Assembly: GCF_009720365.1 (NCBI RefSeq)
Contig: NZ_ML769320.1
Span: 106,952 to 170,951 of the forward strand
DNA: 64,000 nt
Direction: 5' to 3'
From: Catellatospora paridis
Lineage (GTDB): Bacteria > Actinomycetota > Actinomycetes > Mycobacteriales > Micromonosporaceae
Made by a program: the position numbers and the translations under genes. The notes under the pieces are model-generated. The model searched no databases. It had not been told where the DNA came from and saw nothing but the letters and a program-made list of their open reading frames with translations. Positions 17,064-25,347 of the stretch are shown here, one piece after another. Position 1 is the first letter of the stretch, and each line of letters begins with the position of its first letter.

Positions 17064-17992
17064 GGGATGCTCCGTCCGCCGGTCGCCCAACCGTACGCCG
17101 CCGCGGCGCGGGCCAGCTCGTCCGCGATGGCCTGCTCCGCCTCGCCGGACGGGGTGCGCTCGCCGTGGGCCAGGGCCAGCGCATGCACGGCCGTCCCGAC
17201 GGGGCCGCACAGGTTCGCTGCCGCCCCGCCCGCGCGGGCGACCGTGCCGGTGCTTTCGGCGTCCTGGCGGCAGTGGGTGTACATCGGACAGCTCGGGCAG
17301 CCGTCGCCGAACCGCGCCTCGACCGCGGCCAGCGCGCTGACCAGCGCCTGCCCGCCCAGTTCGGGCTCGCGCAGCCGTGCGGGCAGGTCGACGGCGTCGA
17401 GCCGGTCCAGCGACCAGCCCAGGCGGCGCACCTGGGGCGCGACGTCGAGCAGGGTGCCGACCGGGGCGAGGCCGAAGTTGCGCGGCAGCACCAGCAGGCA
17501 GCGGCTGCTGACGCGCTCCGGCACCGGGGCGGCCTGCCGCAGCGCGGCCACCACCACGGCCAGTTCACGGGCGGTGCCGGCGACCTTGGTCGGGTCGGCG
17601 TGACCGTCCAGGCAGGCGTACGACCTGATCTCGACCGGGAACAGCAGCGCGCCGTCGCCGGCCAGCACGATCTGCCCGGGGGTGACCGGCAGGTCGCGCA
17701 GGCGCAGCTTCGGTTCGCGCCACACCCACAGGCCCGCGCCGACCGGCAGCTCCGAGGTCTCGACGGCGGCCGCGCAGTCGATGCCGAGGTGCCGTCCGAC
17801 CAGCTCGGGCAGCCGGGCCGTGGCCAGGTGCGTGAAGGTGCCGTCCCGCTCCCGGGCGTACGGGCTCTGGCCGCCCGGCGGCGCGCCGATGGCGTCGGCG
17901 AGCACCCCGAGATCGACCTGCGCGGCGTCCAGGGCCTGCCGGCGACGGCAGCCGGGCGCGTCGAGCAGCCCGGCTATCCGTCGCGGATCCAA
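17060..17992 (-). CDS. Cas4/RecB-like Fe-S nuclease candidate, first gene of the operon
   Basis: The 310-residue protein has a cysteine layout typical of iron-sulfur RecB-family nucleases (Cas4, AddB, Dna2): one Cys near the N-terminus (C15 in DAPGCRRRQ) and three near the C-terminus in CPSCPMYTHC (C232, C235, C241). Between them, D113 and E121-x-R123 in 'AGDGALLFPVEIRSY' resemble the D-(D/E)xK metal motif, though with Arg in place of Lys. These are direct observations; nuclease activity is inferred. The start is TTG 17992, the only start codon before the conserved region, with GGGGGTG upstream. The stop overlaps the next gene (GTGA). The closest known comparison is the fused RecB-nuclease/helicase proteins, here split. 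Confidence 0.72.
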   Translation of the reverse strand: MDPRRIAGLLDAPGCRRRQALDAAQVDLGVLADAIGAPPGGQSPYARERDGTFTHLATARLPELVGRHLGIDCAAAVETSELPVGAGLWVWREPKLRLRDLPVTPGQIVLAGDGALLFPVEIRSYACLDGHADPTKVAGTARELAVVVAALRQAAPVPERVSSRCLLVLPRNFGLAPVGTLLDVAPQVRRLGWSLDRLDAVDLPARLREPELGGQALVSALAAVEARFGDGCPSCPMYTHCRQDAESTGTVARAGGAAANLCGPVGTAVHALALAHGERTPSGEAEQAIADELARAAAAYGWATGGRSIP

Positions 17993-18031
17993 GCCAGCAC
18001 CCCCAAGTGCGTGCCTAACAGCGTGGGTGGA

Positions 18032-18970
18032 TCAGTCGTTGGCGTGCAGCGCCGCGTTGAGCACGATGCCGGTGCCGGTGCGCGGCCGGGCCTCGACCGC
18101 GCCGGTCACCGAGTTGCGCAGGAACAGCACGTTGGACGCGCCGGACAGGGTCGCCGCCTTCACCACCTCGCCGGTGGAGACCAGCGTGACCTTGGTGCCC
18201 GCGGTGACGTAGCAGCCGGCCTCGACCACGCAGTCGTCGCCGAGCGAGATGCCGATGCCGGCGTTCGCGCCGACCAGGCTGCGCTGGCCGACGCTGATGG
18301 TCTCCTTGCCGCCGCCGGACAGGGTGCCCATGATGGACGCGCCCGCGCCGATGTCGGAGCCCTCGCCGACGACGACGCCCGCGGAGATGCTGCCCTCGAC
18401 CATGGAGGTGCCCAGCGTGCCGGCGTTGAAGTTGACGAAGCCCTTCTGCATGACCGTGGTGCCGGACGCCAGGTGCGCGCCCAGGCGCACCCGGTCGGCG
18501 TCGGCGATGCGCACGCCCGCGGGCACCACGTAGTCGGTCATCCGCGGGAACTTGTCCACGCCGTACACGGCGAGGTGGCGGCCGGCGGCGCGCTCGATCA
18601 GGCGCAGCTCGTCGACGCGGTCCGGCGGGCACACCCCGGCCGAGGTCCAGGCGTTGTTCGGCAGCAGCCCGAAGATGCCGTCGAGGTTGGCCTCGTGCGG
18701 CTGGATGAGCCGGTTGGAGAGCAGGTGCAGGCGCAGGTACGCGTCGGCGGTGTCGCGCGGCGCGTCGGCCAGCGAGGCGATGACGGTGTGCACGGGCACG
18801 ATCCGCAGGCCGGGCAGGGTGGGCTCGGCGCCCTTGAGGTCGGGCGCGTCGATGCCGCAGAGGTCGAGGCCGAGCTGGCCGGTGGGATACCACACTTCAA
18901 GCGTGTGGTCGCCGCTGACGGTGGCGAGACCGAAGCCCCAGGCGGGCCGGTCGGAACGTGTGCTGCTCAC
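18032..18970 (-). CDS. dapD: Tetrahydrodipicolinate N-succinyltransferase DapD
   Basis: DapD transfers succinyl from succinyl-CoA to tetrahydrodipicolinate in lysine/meso-DAP synthesis. The 312-residue protein fits the actinobacterial DapD type (Rv1201c-like): an N-terminal domain ending near '[20 protein letters not shown]' and a left-handed beta-helix of hexapeptide repeats ([44 protein letters not shown]...) with a Glu/Gly active-site region. GTG 18970 is preferred; its start is only 18 bp from that of divergent dapE, so both are probably leaderless or nearly so. The long open frame continuing upstream to 20332 is a composition artefact antisense to dapE. Confidence 0.95.
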   Translation of the reverse strand: MSSTRSDRPAWGFGLATVSGDHTLEVWYPTGQLGLDLCGIDAPDLKGAEPTLPGLRIVPVHTVIASLADAPRDTADAYLRLHLLSNRLIQPHEANLDGIFGLLPNNAWTSAGVCPPDRVDELRLIERAAGRHLAVYGVDKFPRMTDYVVPAGVRIADADRVRLGAHLASGTTVMQKGFVNFNAGTLGTSMVEGSISAGVVVGEGSDIGAGASIMGTLSGGGKETISVGQRSLVGANAGIGISLGDDCVVEAGCYVTAGTKVTLVSTGEVVKAATLSGASNVLFLRNSVTGAVEARPRTGTGIVLNAALHAND

Positions 18971-18976
18971 GGTGTC

Positions 18977-18983
18977 TACGCTA
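18977..18983. promoter_or_regulatory. Shared symmetric -10 element of the dapD/dapE divergent promoter
   Basis: The heptamer TACGCTA reads TACGCT on the plus strand, 12 to 7 bases before dapE ATG, and TAGCGT on the minus strand, 13 to 8 bases before dapD GTG. One 7-bp element would therefore drive leaderless transcription both ways. Confidence 0.55.
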
Positions 18984-18988
18984 CCGGT

Positions 18989-20059
18989 ATGCCGAACCCG
19001 CTGACGCCGCAGGTGCTCGCCGATCCGATCGCGTCGACCCGTGCGCTGGTCGACATCGAGTCCGTGTCTGGCAACGAGCAGGAGATCGCCGACGCCGTGC
19101 AGGAGGTCCTCGAGGCGTGCGCCCACCTGCGCGTGGAACGCATCGGGCACACCGTGATCGCGCGCACCGAGCTGGGCCGCGACCAGCGGGTCGTGCTGGC
19201 GGGACACCTGGACACGGTGCCGCTGGCGGACAACTTCCCGTCCACGATGGACGACAAGGTCATGTGGGGTTGCGGCACCTCGGACATGAAGAGCGGTACG
19301 GCCATCGCCTTGCACCTGGCCGTGACCTGCCCGGATCCCCGCTACGACGTCACGTACTTCTTCTACGAGTGCGAGGAGGTCGAGGCGGCCCGCAACGGCT
19401 TGAAGATCGTCGGCGACCAGCGGCCGGAGCTGCTGGAGTCCGACTTCGCGGTTCTGCTGGAACCGACGTACGGCATCGTCGAGGCGGGCTGCCAGGGCAC
19501 CATGCGGGCGCGGGTGCGCACCACCGGCGTGCGGGCGCACGCGGCCCGCTCGTGGCTCGGCGACAACGCGATCCACAAGGCCGGCGAGGTGCTCCGGCGG
19601 CTGTCGGACTACCAGGCCCGCGAGGTCGAGATCGACGGCTGCCGGTACCGGGAGGGCCTGAACGCGGTGGCCGTCAGCGGCGGGGTGGCCGGCAATGTGA
19701 TCCCCGACGCATGCGAGATCGAGGTGAACTTCCGCTTCGCCCCGGACCGCTCGGAGGAGCAGGCCGAGACGCACCTGCGCGAGGTGTTCGGCGGCTACGA
19801 GGTCGAGATCACGGACTCGGCGCCGGGGGCGCTGCCGGGACTGTCGGCGCCGCCCGCGGCGGAGTTCCTGGCGCTGACCGGGGCGACGCCCGCGGCGAAG
19901 CTGGGCTGGACGGACGTGGCGCGCTTCGCGGCGCTGGGCATCCCGGCGCTCAACTTCGGGCCCGGCGACCCCAACCTGGCGCACAAGCGCGACGAGCACG
20001 TGGAGCTGGACAAGATCGAAGCCGGCGCGGACCTGCTCCGCCGCTGGCTGACGAGCTGA
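18989..20059 (+). CDS. dapE: Succinyl-diaminopimelate desuccinylase DapE
   Basis: DapE is a di-zinc M20 hydrolase that removes succinate to give LL-diaminopimelate. In this 356-residue protein the metal-ligand motifs are visible: '[13 protein letters not shown]' (His and the Asp two residues on), '[11 protein letters not shown]' (bridging Asp), 'ECEEVEA' (catalytic and ligand Glu) and the C-terminal '[17 protein letters not shown]' His. ATG 18989 has no Shine-Dalgarno but a TACGCT box at -12. Its placement next to dapD, with dapC 6 kb away, gathers three consecutive steps of the succinylase pathway. Confidence 0.95.
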   Translation: MPNPLTPQVLADPIASTRALVDIESVSGNEQEIADAVQEVLEACAHLRVERIGHTVIARTELGRDQRVVLAGHLDTVPLADNFPSTMDDKVMWGCGTSDMKSGTAIALHLAVTCPDPRYDVTYFFYECEEVEAARNGLKIVGDQRPELLESDFAVLLEPTYGIVEAGCQGTMRARVRTTGVRAHAARSWLGDNAIHKAGEVLRRLSDYQAREVEIDGCRYREGLNAVAVSGGVAGNVIPDACEIEVNFRFAPDRSEEQAETHLREVFGGYEVEITDSAPGALPGLSAPPAAEFLALTGATPAAKLGWTDVARFAALGIPALNFGPGDPNLAHKRDEHVELDKIEAGADLLRRWLTS

Positions 20060-20064
20060 ACCTC

Positions 20065-20211
20065 TCAGCGGGCCGCGGCGGGCTCCTCGACCGGCTCGAA
20101 CTCCTTGGCGTCGACCACCATGGCGATGCGGCGGGCGTGCACGGTGGCGCGGATGCGCTGGCGCATCGCCTGCCTCTGGCGGAGCACCTCGCTGCGGGTC
20201 ATCACATTCAT
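20065..20211 (-). CDS. 48-residue basic small protein
   Basis: A short gene whose ATG (20211) follows a strong Shine-Dalgarno (GAGGGAGGCG) and whose product is [20 protein letters not shown]..., with a basic N-terminal helix followed by an acidic tail ([16 protein letters not shown]). It has no Cys, no membrane helix and no family I recognise. It converges with dapE, with 5 bp between stops. Codon use (G/C at third positions, GAG/GCC/CGC) is like that of real genes. The predicted helix could bind nucleic acid, but this is a guess. Confidence 0.6.
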   Translation of the reverse strand: MNVMTRSEVLRQRQAMRQRIRATVHARRIAMVVDAKEFEPVEEPAAAR

Positions 20212-20351
20212 CGCCTCCCTCGTCGTCGGCCTTATTCAATCCATGCGGTATGACAACCTTGACGCCACAGCATGGCGAAAAGTTGCGTAATCCGCTGGGA
20301 ATTTGCTGCGGATGTGCGCGCCGCGTCGTCACGTAAACGAGCGAGCCGGTC

Positions 20352-20357
20352 TACGGT
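20352..20357 (+). promoter_or_regulatory. Probable leaderless -10 box (TACGGT) of the LOG-family gene
   Basis: TACGGT lies 12 to 7 bases before the ATG at 20364 and no Shine-Dalgarno precedes that ATG. Confidence 0.45.
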
Positions 20358-20363
20358 GATGGC

Positions 20364-21152
20364 ATGACGCAAAGCAACAATCGGTCCGAGCGGCACCGGG
20401 GCCCGGTGACGCTGCGCCGCGACGCGCTGTCCTCGGGCACCGCGGACCAGGCCCTGCTGGACTCGGCGGGGCGTCCGGATTGGAAGGTCCGCGACTCGTG
20501 GCGCACGCTGCGCATCCTGAGTGAATTCGTCGAGGGCTTCGACACGCTCAGTGAGCTTCCCCCGGCGGTGAGCGTGTTCGGCTCCGCCCGCAGCGCGCCC
20601 GACTCGCCCGAGTGCGAGCTGGCCCAGCGGCTGGGCGCGGCGCTGGCCCGGGCCGGATACGCCGTGATCACCGGTGGTGGGCCGGGGGTGATGGAGGCGG
20701 CCAACCGCGGGTGCACCGAGGCGGGCGGGCTCTCCGTCGGCCTGGGCATCGAGCTGCCGTTCGAGCAGGGCATGAACGAGTGGGTCGACATGGGCATCGA
20801 CTTCCGCTACTTCTTCGTCCGCAAGACCATGTTCGTGAAGTACGCCCAGGCCTTCGTGGTGCTGCCCGGCGGCATGGGCACCATGGACGAGCTGTTCGAG
20901 GCGCTCACCCTGGTGCAGACGGAGAAGGTCACCCGGTTCCCGGTGGTGATGATGGGCACGGCCTACTGGAGCGGCCTGCTGTCCTGGATGCGCGACACCA
21001 TGCTGGCCAACGGCAAGATCAACGCGGTGGACCTGGACCTCATCGTGTGCACCGACGACGTCGACGAGGCGGTCGAGCACATCTCGCACGCCGACAAGAC
21101 CCTCGCCGCCGAGCAGCAGGCCATCCGCTCCTCCGGCGGCATCGCGGACTGA
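20364..21152 (+). CDS. LOG-family (TIGR00730) nucleotide 5'-monophosphate phosphoribohydrolase-like protein
   Basis: The 262-residue protein has the lysine-decarboxylase-like Rossmann fold of LOG proteins. The signature PGGMGTMDE is present, together with 'VITGGGPGVMEAANRG' and 'FFVRKTMFVKYAQAFVVLPGG'. Known members release a free base from cytokinin ribotides or AMP; the older name 'lysine decarboxylase' is wrong. The N-terminal ~60 residues (HRGPVTLRRDALSSGTAD..., WKVRDSWRTLRILSEFVEGFD) are typical of the longer actinobacterial form often found beside dapE. Physiological substrate is not known. Confidence 0.88.
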   Translation: MTQSNNRSERHRGPVTLRRDALSSGTADQALLDSAGRPDWKVRDSWRTLRILSEFVEGFDTLSELPPAVSVFGSARSAPDSPECELAQRLGAALARAGYAVITGGGPGVMEAANRGCTEAGGLSVGLGIELPFEQGMNEWVDMGIDFRYFFVRKTMFVKYAQAFVVLPGGMGTMDELFEALTLVQTEKVTRFPVVMMGTAYWSGLLSWMRDTMLANGKINAVDLDLIVCTDDVDEAVEHISHADKTLAAEQQAIRSSGGIAD

Positions 21153-21167
21153 GCCATGGGGCGGCTA

Positions 21168-21244
21168 CGGGTGGTGATCACTGCTTCGTGTCGAGATCTG
21201 CGGCCCGACCGCACTTTCTGACACGAAACAGTGATCACCACCCG
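21168..21244. repeat. Palindromic intergenic repeat, family B copy 1
   Basis: Two 25-bp arms (21168-21192 and 21220-21244) match at 24 of 25 positions across a 27-nt spacer. The arms contain GGTGATCACTG and TTCGTGTC. A related, more diverged element is at 45126-45186. Both lie between the ends of convergent genes. Confidence 0.85.
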
Positions 21245-21258
21245 GGCCGGCGGGCGCG

Positions 21259-22746
21259 TCAGACGCGTTCGCTGAGGCGGTCGGCGGCGCGGTGCAGGCG
21301 GCTGTTGAGTTCGGCCTTGTGCTCCAGGATCTCCAGGTCGATCTCGGCGCGGCGCTTGCGGAGCACGGCTTCGCGCTCGGCGTACTCGGCCTCGATGTCG
21401 TGGTTGAGGTCGCGTTCGGCGACCGCGAGCTGGGCGCTGACCAGCTTGTCGTAGGTGGTGGACCCGCCGACGAACTTCACCAGGATCGGCATGCAGTCGA
21501 CCAGGATGAAGAAGATGCGCACCGCCCAGATGCCCACCGCCAGCACGCCGCTGGAGTCGGCCAGGTCGTGCAGCGCGCCGAGGCGTTCCAGCAGGCCGAT
21601 CTTCCCCTGGTGGCTGCGCTCCTCGGCGACCCGGGCCTGGATCTTCGTCTCGCGTTCGGCCTCGAACGCGGCGTGCGAGTTCCGCGCCGCCGACTCCAGT
21701 TCCGAGATCTGGGTACGCAGGTTGACCAGCTTCACGCCGTTGGCATCGATCTGGCGGGTCCGTTGGAAGGCGTCGGCCTCGGCGCGCAGCCGGCGGCAGT
21801 TGGGCCCGACGCCGCGCTGGCCGGTCAGCCCGGACCCGGAGTCGCCGACGCACTCCCGCCGGGCCATGTCGTTGATGGCGCGCAGCTGGACCGAGTCCCC
21901 GTCGATCGTCTTGGCCAGCGCTTCCGCGTCGGCGCGGCGGGTGCTCAGCTCGCGCAGCGTCGCCACCGGGGACTGGTCGAAGTTGAAGGTCTCGGTGGCC
22001 TTGCAGTCGGCGGGCGCCGGCGGCTCCGTGGAGCCGGGCACCGGGTTGCAGGTCTTGAGCCGCCCGGACAGCTGCGCCAGCGCCTCGGTGCGCTGGTCGG
22101 CGACGTGCTGGATGACCGCGGTCTCGAAGATGCGCAGCACCAGCGGTTCCGCGATGATCACGCCGAAGAAGAACGCCATCAGCACGCGCATCGCCAGCAC
22201 GGGCACCCGGCGGAACCAGCCCTCCCCGAGCCGGCTGGAGACCAGCCAGCGGTCCACGTTCAGGATGAACAGGAACCAGACCAGCACCGGGAACACGGCC
22301 AGCCAGCTCGACGCGCCCATCGCCTGGGTGATCGCGAAGTACATGGAGATGGCGGCGATGGTCGCGGTGCCCAGCACCACGCCGCCGAGCGAGGTGTACC
22401 AGGCGCGCTCCTGCGGCACCCGGTCCAGCAGCCGCTCGTCGACGCCGGACAGCACCCGCAACCGCCGCCCGAGCTGCGGTCGCGGCAGCCGCCGTCGCGG
22501 CGGGCCGGGCTCGTCAGGTGGGGCGGGCTCCTCGGGTGCGGACGGCCGTGCCTCGGCCGACGGTGGCGACGAGGGTTCGGCCGGTGCGGGTTCCGGTGCG
22601 GGTGCGTGGGCGGCCGTGGGCCGTAACGGCACCGTGTCGTCCGGATCGGAGGGACGAGCGTGGCGGCCCGGTGGGTCGGCTTCCGGCTGCGCTGGGGGTT
22701 CCGAGGGGTACACGCCGAGCTCCCTGTCGCTGAGGTTGCGGTCCAT
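21259..22746 (-). CDS. DUF4407 membrane protein
   Basis: The 495-residue protein has a Pro/Glu-rich disordered N-terminus (residues 1-85), then the DUF4407 core: 'LSGVDERLLDRVPQERAWYTSLGGVVLGTATIAAISM' with TM1, TM2 (WLAVFPVLVWFLFILNVDRWLVSS), TM3 (VLAMRVLMAFFFGVIIAEPLVLRIF), a large coiled-coil extracytoplasmic or cytosolic region (residues 180-400), TM4 (VLAVGIWAVRIFFILVDCMPILVKF) and a basic C-terminal coiled coil. The family is common in actinobacteria and has no known function. The start is ATG 22746. It converges with the LOG-family gene across the family B palindrome. Confidence 0.85.
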   Translation of the reverse strand: MDRNLSDRELGVYPSEPPAQPEADPPGRHARPSDPDDTVPLRPTAAHAPAPEPAPAEPSSPPSAEARPSAPEEPAPPDEPGPPRRRLPRPQLGRRLRVLSGVDERLLDRVPQERAWYTSLGGVVLGTATIAAISMYFAITQAMGASSWLAVFPVLVWFLFILNVDRWLVSSRLGEGWFRRVPVLAMRVLMAFFFGVIIAEPLVLRIFETAVIQHVADQRTEALAQLSGRLKTCNPVPGSTEPPAPADCKATETFNFDQSPVATLRELSTRRADAEALAKTIDGDSVQLRAINDMARRECVGDSGSGLTGQRGVGPNCRRLRAEADAFQRTRQIDANGVKLVNLRTQISELESAARNSHAAFEAERETKIQARVAEERSHQGKIGLLERLGALHDLADSSGVLAVGIWAVRIFFILVDCMPILVKFVGGSTTYDKLVSAQLAVAERDLNHDIEAEYAEREAVLRKRRAEIDLEILEHKAELNSRLHRAADRLSERV

Positions 22747-23035
22747 CTTCCCGTCAACACACGCCTGTGTCTGTCGGGTGGTTGCCGGGGTCCGCCCCTA
22801 GGTGGGCCGTCGCCCATCAGGAATCGACATAGGTCTTCGCAAGGAATTGCGTTGAGAGCGCAACAACCTAATGGCTACTTGTATTTGCCGGGCCAGCGTT
22901 ACGAAAAGATTACGCAGAACCTTGTGGTGGGCGACACAGGGAATCTAAAGTCACCTACACCTCCTGGCGTCCGCTCCGCCTCGAGCGTCTCAGGCGTTCC
23001 TCCGTTCCTCCGTTCCCTCCAGAAACGAGTCTTCG

Positions 23036-25096
23036 ATGTCACGGAGCATCACAGGAGCTGCAGCGAGGTCCCGCCGGCCCCGGCGGTGGGCCCCGGTGGC
23101 GGTCGCCTCGGCCACCCTCGCGGCCGTCGGTCTCAGCCTCGTCGGCAGCGCCGGCACGGCAAATGCCAGCACCACCAGCGCCGCCCCCGTGGTGACGCGC
23201 GCCGCGCTCGACCCCGCCCTCGTCGCGGGCCGCGGCGCCGGCGTCGCCTTCCTCGAGCAGGAAGCCGAGAACGCGGCCACCAACGGCACCGTCATCGGCC
23301 CCGACCGCGCGGCGTACACGCTGCCCGCGGAGGCCTCCGGCCGCAAGGCGGTCAAGCTGACCGGTGGCCAGTACGTGGAGTTCACGCTGCCGGCCGCGGC
23401 GAACGCGATCACCGTTCGCTACAGCATCCCGGACGCGCCGAACGGCGGCGGCATCACCGCGCCGCTCAACGTCACCGTGAACGGCAAGAACAAGCAGGTC
23501 ATGACCCTGACCTCCGAGTTCTCCTGGCTGTACAACCAGTACCCGTTCAGCAACGACCCCAACGCCGACCTGCTGCACGCGGACTGGTGGATCACCGAGT
23601 GCGCGTGCGTGCCGGCGTTCACCGAGCCGAAGCCGGTCATCACCAAGCCGTTCCGCCCCATGCACTTCTACGACGAGCAGCGCCTGCTGCTCGGCAAGAC
23701 GTACAAGGCGGGCGACAAGGTGCGGGTCGCCGTCCCGGCGGGCAGCAACGCCGCCTGGACCGTCATCGACCTGCTCGACTCCGAGCTGGTCGGCAAGCCG
23801 CACGTGCGGCTCGTCGCGTCCAACGTGCTGGCCTTCGGCGCCGACCCGACCGGCCGCCGCGAGTCGGCCGACGCGTTCGACCGGGCCATCGCGTTCGCGA
23901 AGAAGTGGCACCTCAAGGTGTACGTCCCGCCGGGCGTCTACCAGGTCAACCGGCACATCATCGTCGACGACGTGACGATCGAGGGCGCGGGCAACTGGTA
24001 CACGGTCATCCGGGGCAGCGAGGTCGCGCTGAGCGAGCCGGCCGAGGACGGCTCGGTGCACACCGGCGTCGGCTTCTACGGCAAATACGCCGAGGACGGC
24101 GGCAGCAGCAACGTGCACCTGTCGGGCTTCACCATCCAGGGTGACGTCAGCGAGCGCATCGACACCGACCAGGTCAACGGCGTCGGCGGCGCGCTCAGCG
24201 ACTCGACCATCGACGGCCTCTACATCCAGCACACCAAGGTCGGCATGTGGTTCGACGGCCCGATGGACAACATCAAGATCACTGACAACATCATCGTGGA
24301 CCAGATGGCCGACGCGCTGAACTTCCGCAAGGGCGTCACGAACTCGCTGGTGTCGAACAACTTCATCCGCAACACCGGTGACGACGGCCTGGCCATGTGG
24401 TCCGACGGCGTGGCCGACGCGAACAACGTCTACGACCACAACACGGTGCAGACCCCGACCCTGGCCAACGGCATCGCCATCTACGGCGGCACGAACAACA
24501 CGGTGTCGAACAACCTGGTCGCCGACCCGATCCGGGAGGGCTCCGGCCTGCACGCCGGTTCCCGCTTCGGCGCGACCGCGTTCGACGGCTACCTGAAGTT
24601 CACGAACAACACCGTGGTCCGGGCCGGCACGTACGAGCTGAACTGGAACATCGGCCTCGGCGCGATCTGGATCTACGCGCTGGACAAGACCATCGACGCG
24701 GACATCCAGGTGACCGGGGACCACTACCTCGACAGCACCTACAACGCGATCATGATGGTCAGCGAGTGGGGCGTGAAGGACCTGGTCCAGATCCGCGGCG
24801 TCAAGTTCAAGAACCTGCGGATCGACGGCACGGGCACCTCGGTGCTCAGCGGCCGGGTCGAGGGCGGTGCGTCGTTCGAGAACGTGGACGCCCGCAACGT
24901 CGGCGCGGTCGGCATCAACAACTGCGGCTCGTTCCACTTCACCCCGGCCGGTTCCGAGTTCGTGGTGACCGACCTGGGCGGCAACGACGGCGGCGGCACC
25001 ACCGGCCCCTGGATGGCCTCCTGGGAACTGCCGAACACCATCACCTGCGACGACCGCCCGCCGGTCGTCGTGCCCCCGGCGCCGTCCCCCTGGTGA
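23036..25096 (+). CDS. Secreted carbohydrate-binding plus right-handed beta-helix enzyme (GH87/mycodextranase-like)
   Basis: The 686-residue exoprotein has a twin-Arg-like basic signal peptide (SRRPRRWAPVAVASATLAAV...GTANA). Next is a ~150-residue beta-sandwich resembling a CBM6/35 module ('VAFLEQEAENAATNGTVIG', 'GGQYVEFTLPAAANAITVRYSIPD'). Last is a long parallel beta-helix (residues ~265-620) opened by 'GADPTGRRESADAFDRAIAFAKK' and full of N-N-T-V/V-S-N-N turns. The Asp-rich 'NFIRNTGDDGLAMWSDG' resembles the active-site region of GH87 alpha-1,3-glucanases/mycodextranases. Hydrolysis of an alpha-glucan is inferred, not proven. The 289-bp gap upstream has no clear gene. A strong hairpin follows. 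Confidence 0.75.
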   Translation: MSRSITGAAARSRRPRRWAPVAVASATLAAVGLSLVGSAGTANASTTSAAPVVTRAALDPALVAGRGAGVAFLEQEAENAATNGTVIGPDRAAYTLPAEASGRKAVKLTGGQYVEFTLPAAANAITVRYSIPDAPNGGGITAPLNVTVNGKNKQVMTLTSEFSWLYNQYPFSNDPNADLLHADWWITECACVPAFTEPKPVITKPFRPMHFYDEQRLLLGKTYKAGDKVRVAVPAGSNAAWTVIDLLDSELVGKPHVRLVASNVLAFGADPTGRRESADAFDRAIAFAKKWHLKVYVPPGVYQVNRHIIVDDVTIEGAGNWYTVIRGSEVALSEPAEDGSVHTGVGFYGKYAEDGGSSNVHLSGFTIQGDVSERIDTDQVNGVGGALSDSTIDGLYIQHTKVGMWFDGPMDNIKITDNIIVDQMADALNFRKGVTNSLVSNNFIRNTGDDGLAMWSDGVADANNVYDHNTVQTPTLANGIAIYGGTNNTVSNNLVADPIREGSGLHAGSRFGATAFDGYLKFTNNTVVRAGTYELNWNIGLGAIWIYALDKTIDADIQVTGDHYLDSTYNAIMMVSEWGVKDLVQIRGVKFKNLRIDGTGTSVLSGRVEGGASFENVDARNVGAVGINNCGSFHFTPAGSEFVVTDLGGNDGGGTTGPWMASWELPNTITCDDRPPVVVPPAPSPW

Positions 25097-25183
25097 CGAC
25101 GCGCAACTGCCAGACCGGATGAGACACGGGCGGGCGTTCGAGTGCACAGACACCGGGCGCCCGACCGGAAATCCGGTACCCGC

Positions 25184-25229
25184 CCCGGGGCGGGACCCAA
25201 GCCGAACCCGGCTCGGGTCCCGCCCCGGG
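25184..25229. terminator. Strong GC hairpin between convergent genes
   Basis: Perfect 15-bp arms (25184-25198 and 25215-25229) enclose a 16-nt loop that itself holds a 5-bp stem (agccg/cggct). There is no U-run. It probably terminates or blocks transcription from both sides. Confidence 0.6.
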
Positions 25230-25347
25230 ACTGCTTTCACCGCGCGGGCGGGCATCCCCGTCGGCATGCCCTGCCCTCACGAAATGATCGAGGCGCCGGA
25301 CGGCCCGCACAGCGGGACGCACGGAGCCTCGATCAGACTGTCGGCAG

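Noticed and set aside
18953-18976. GGAAC plus GTC as an ECF sigma (SigE-type) promoter for dapE
   Set aside because: The spacing is about 16 and the -10 part is weak; the TACGCT box at exactly -12 is a better explanation.
16973-18988. N-terminal extension of the dapE frame by 670 codons
   Set aside because: It is antisense to the nuclease gene and dapD; DapE family members begin at ATG 18989.
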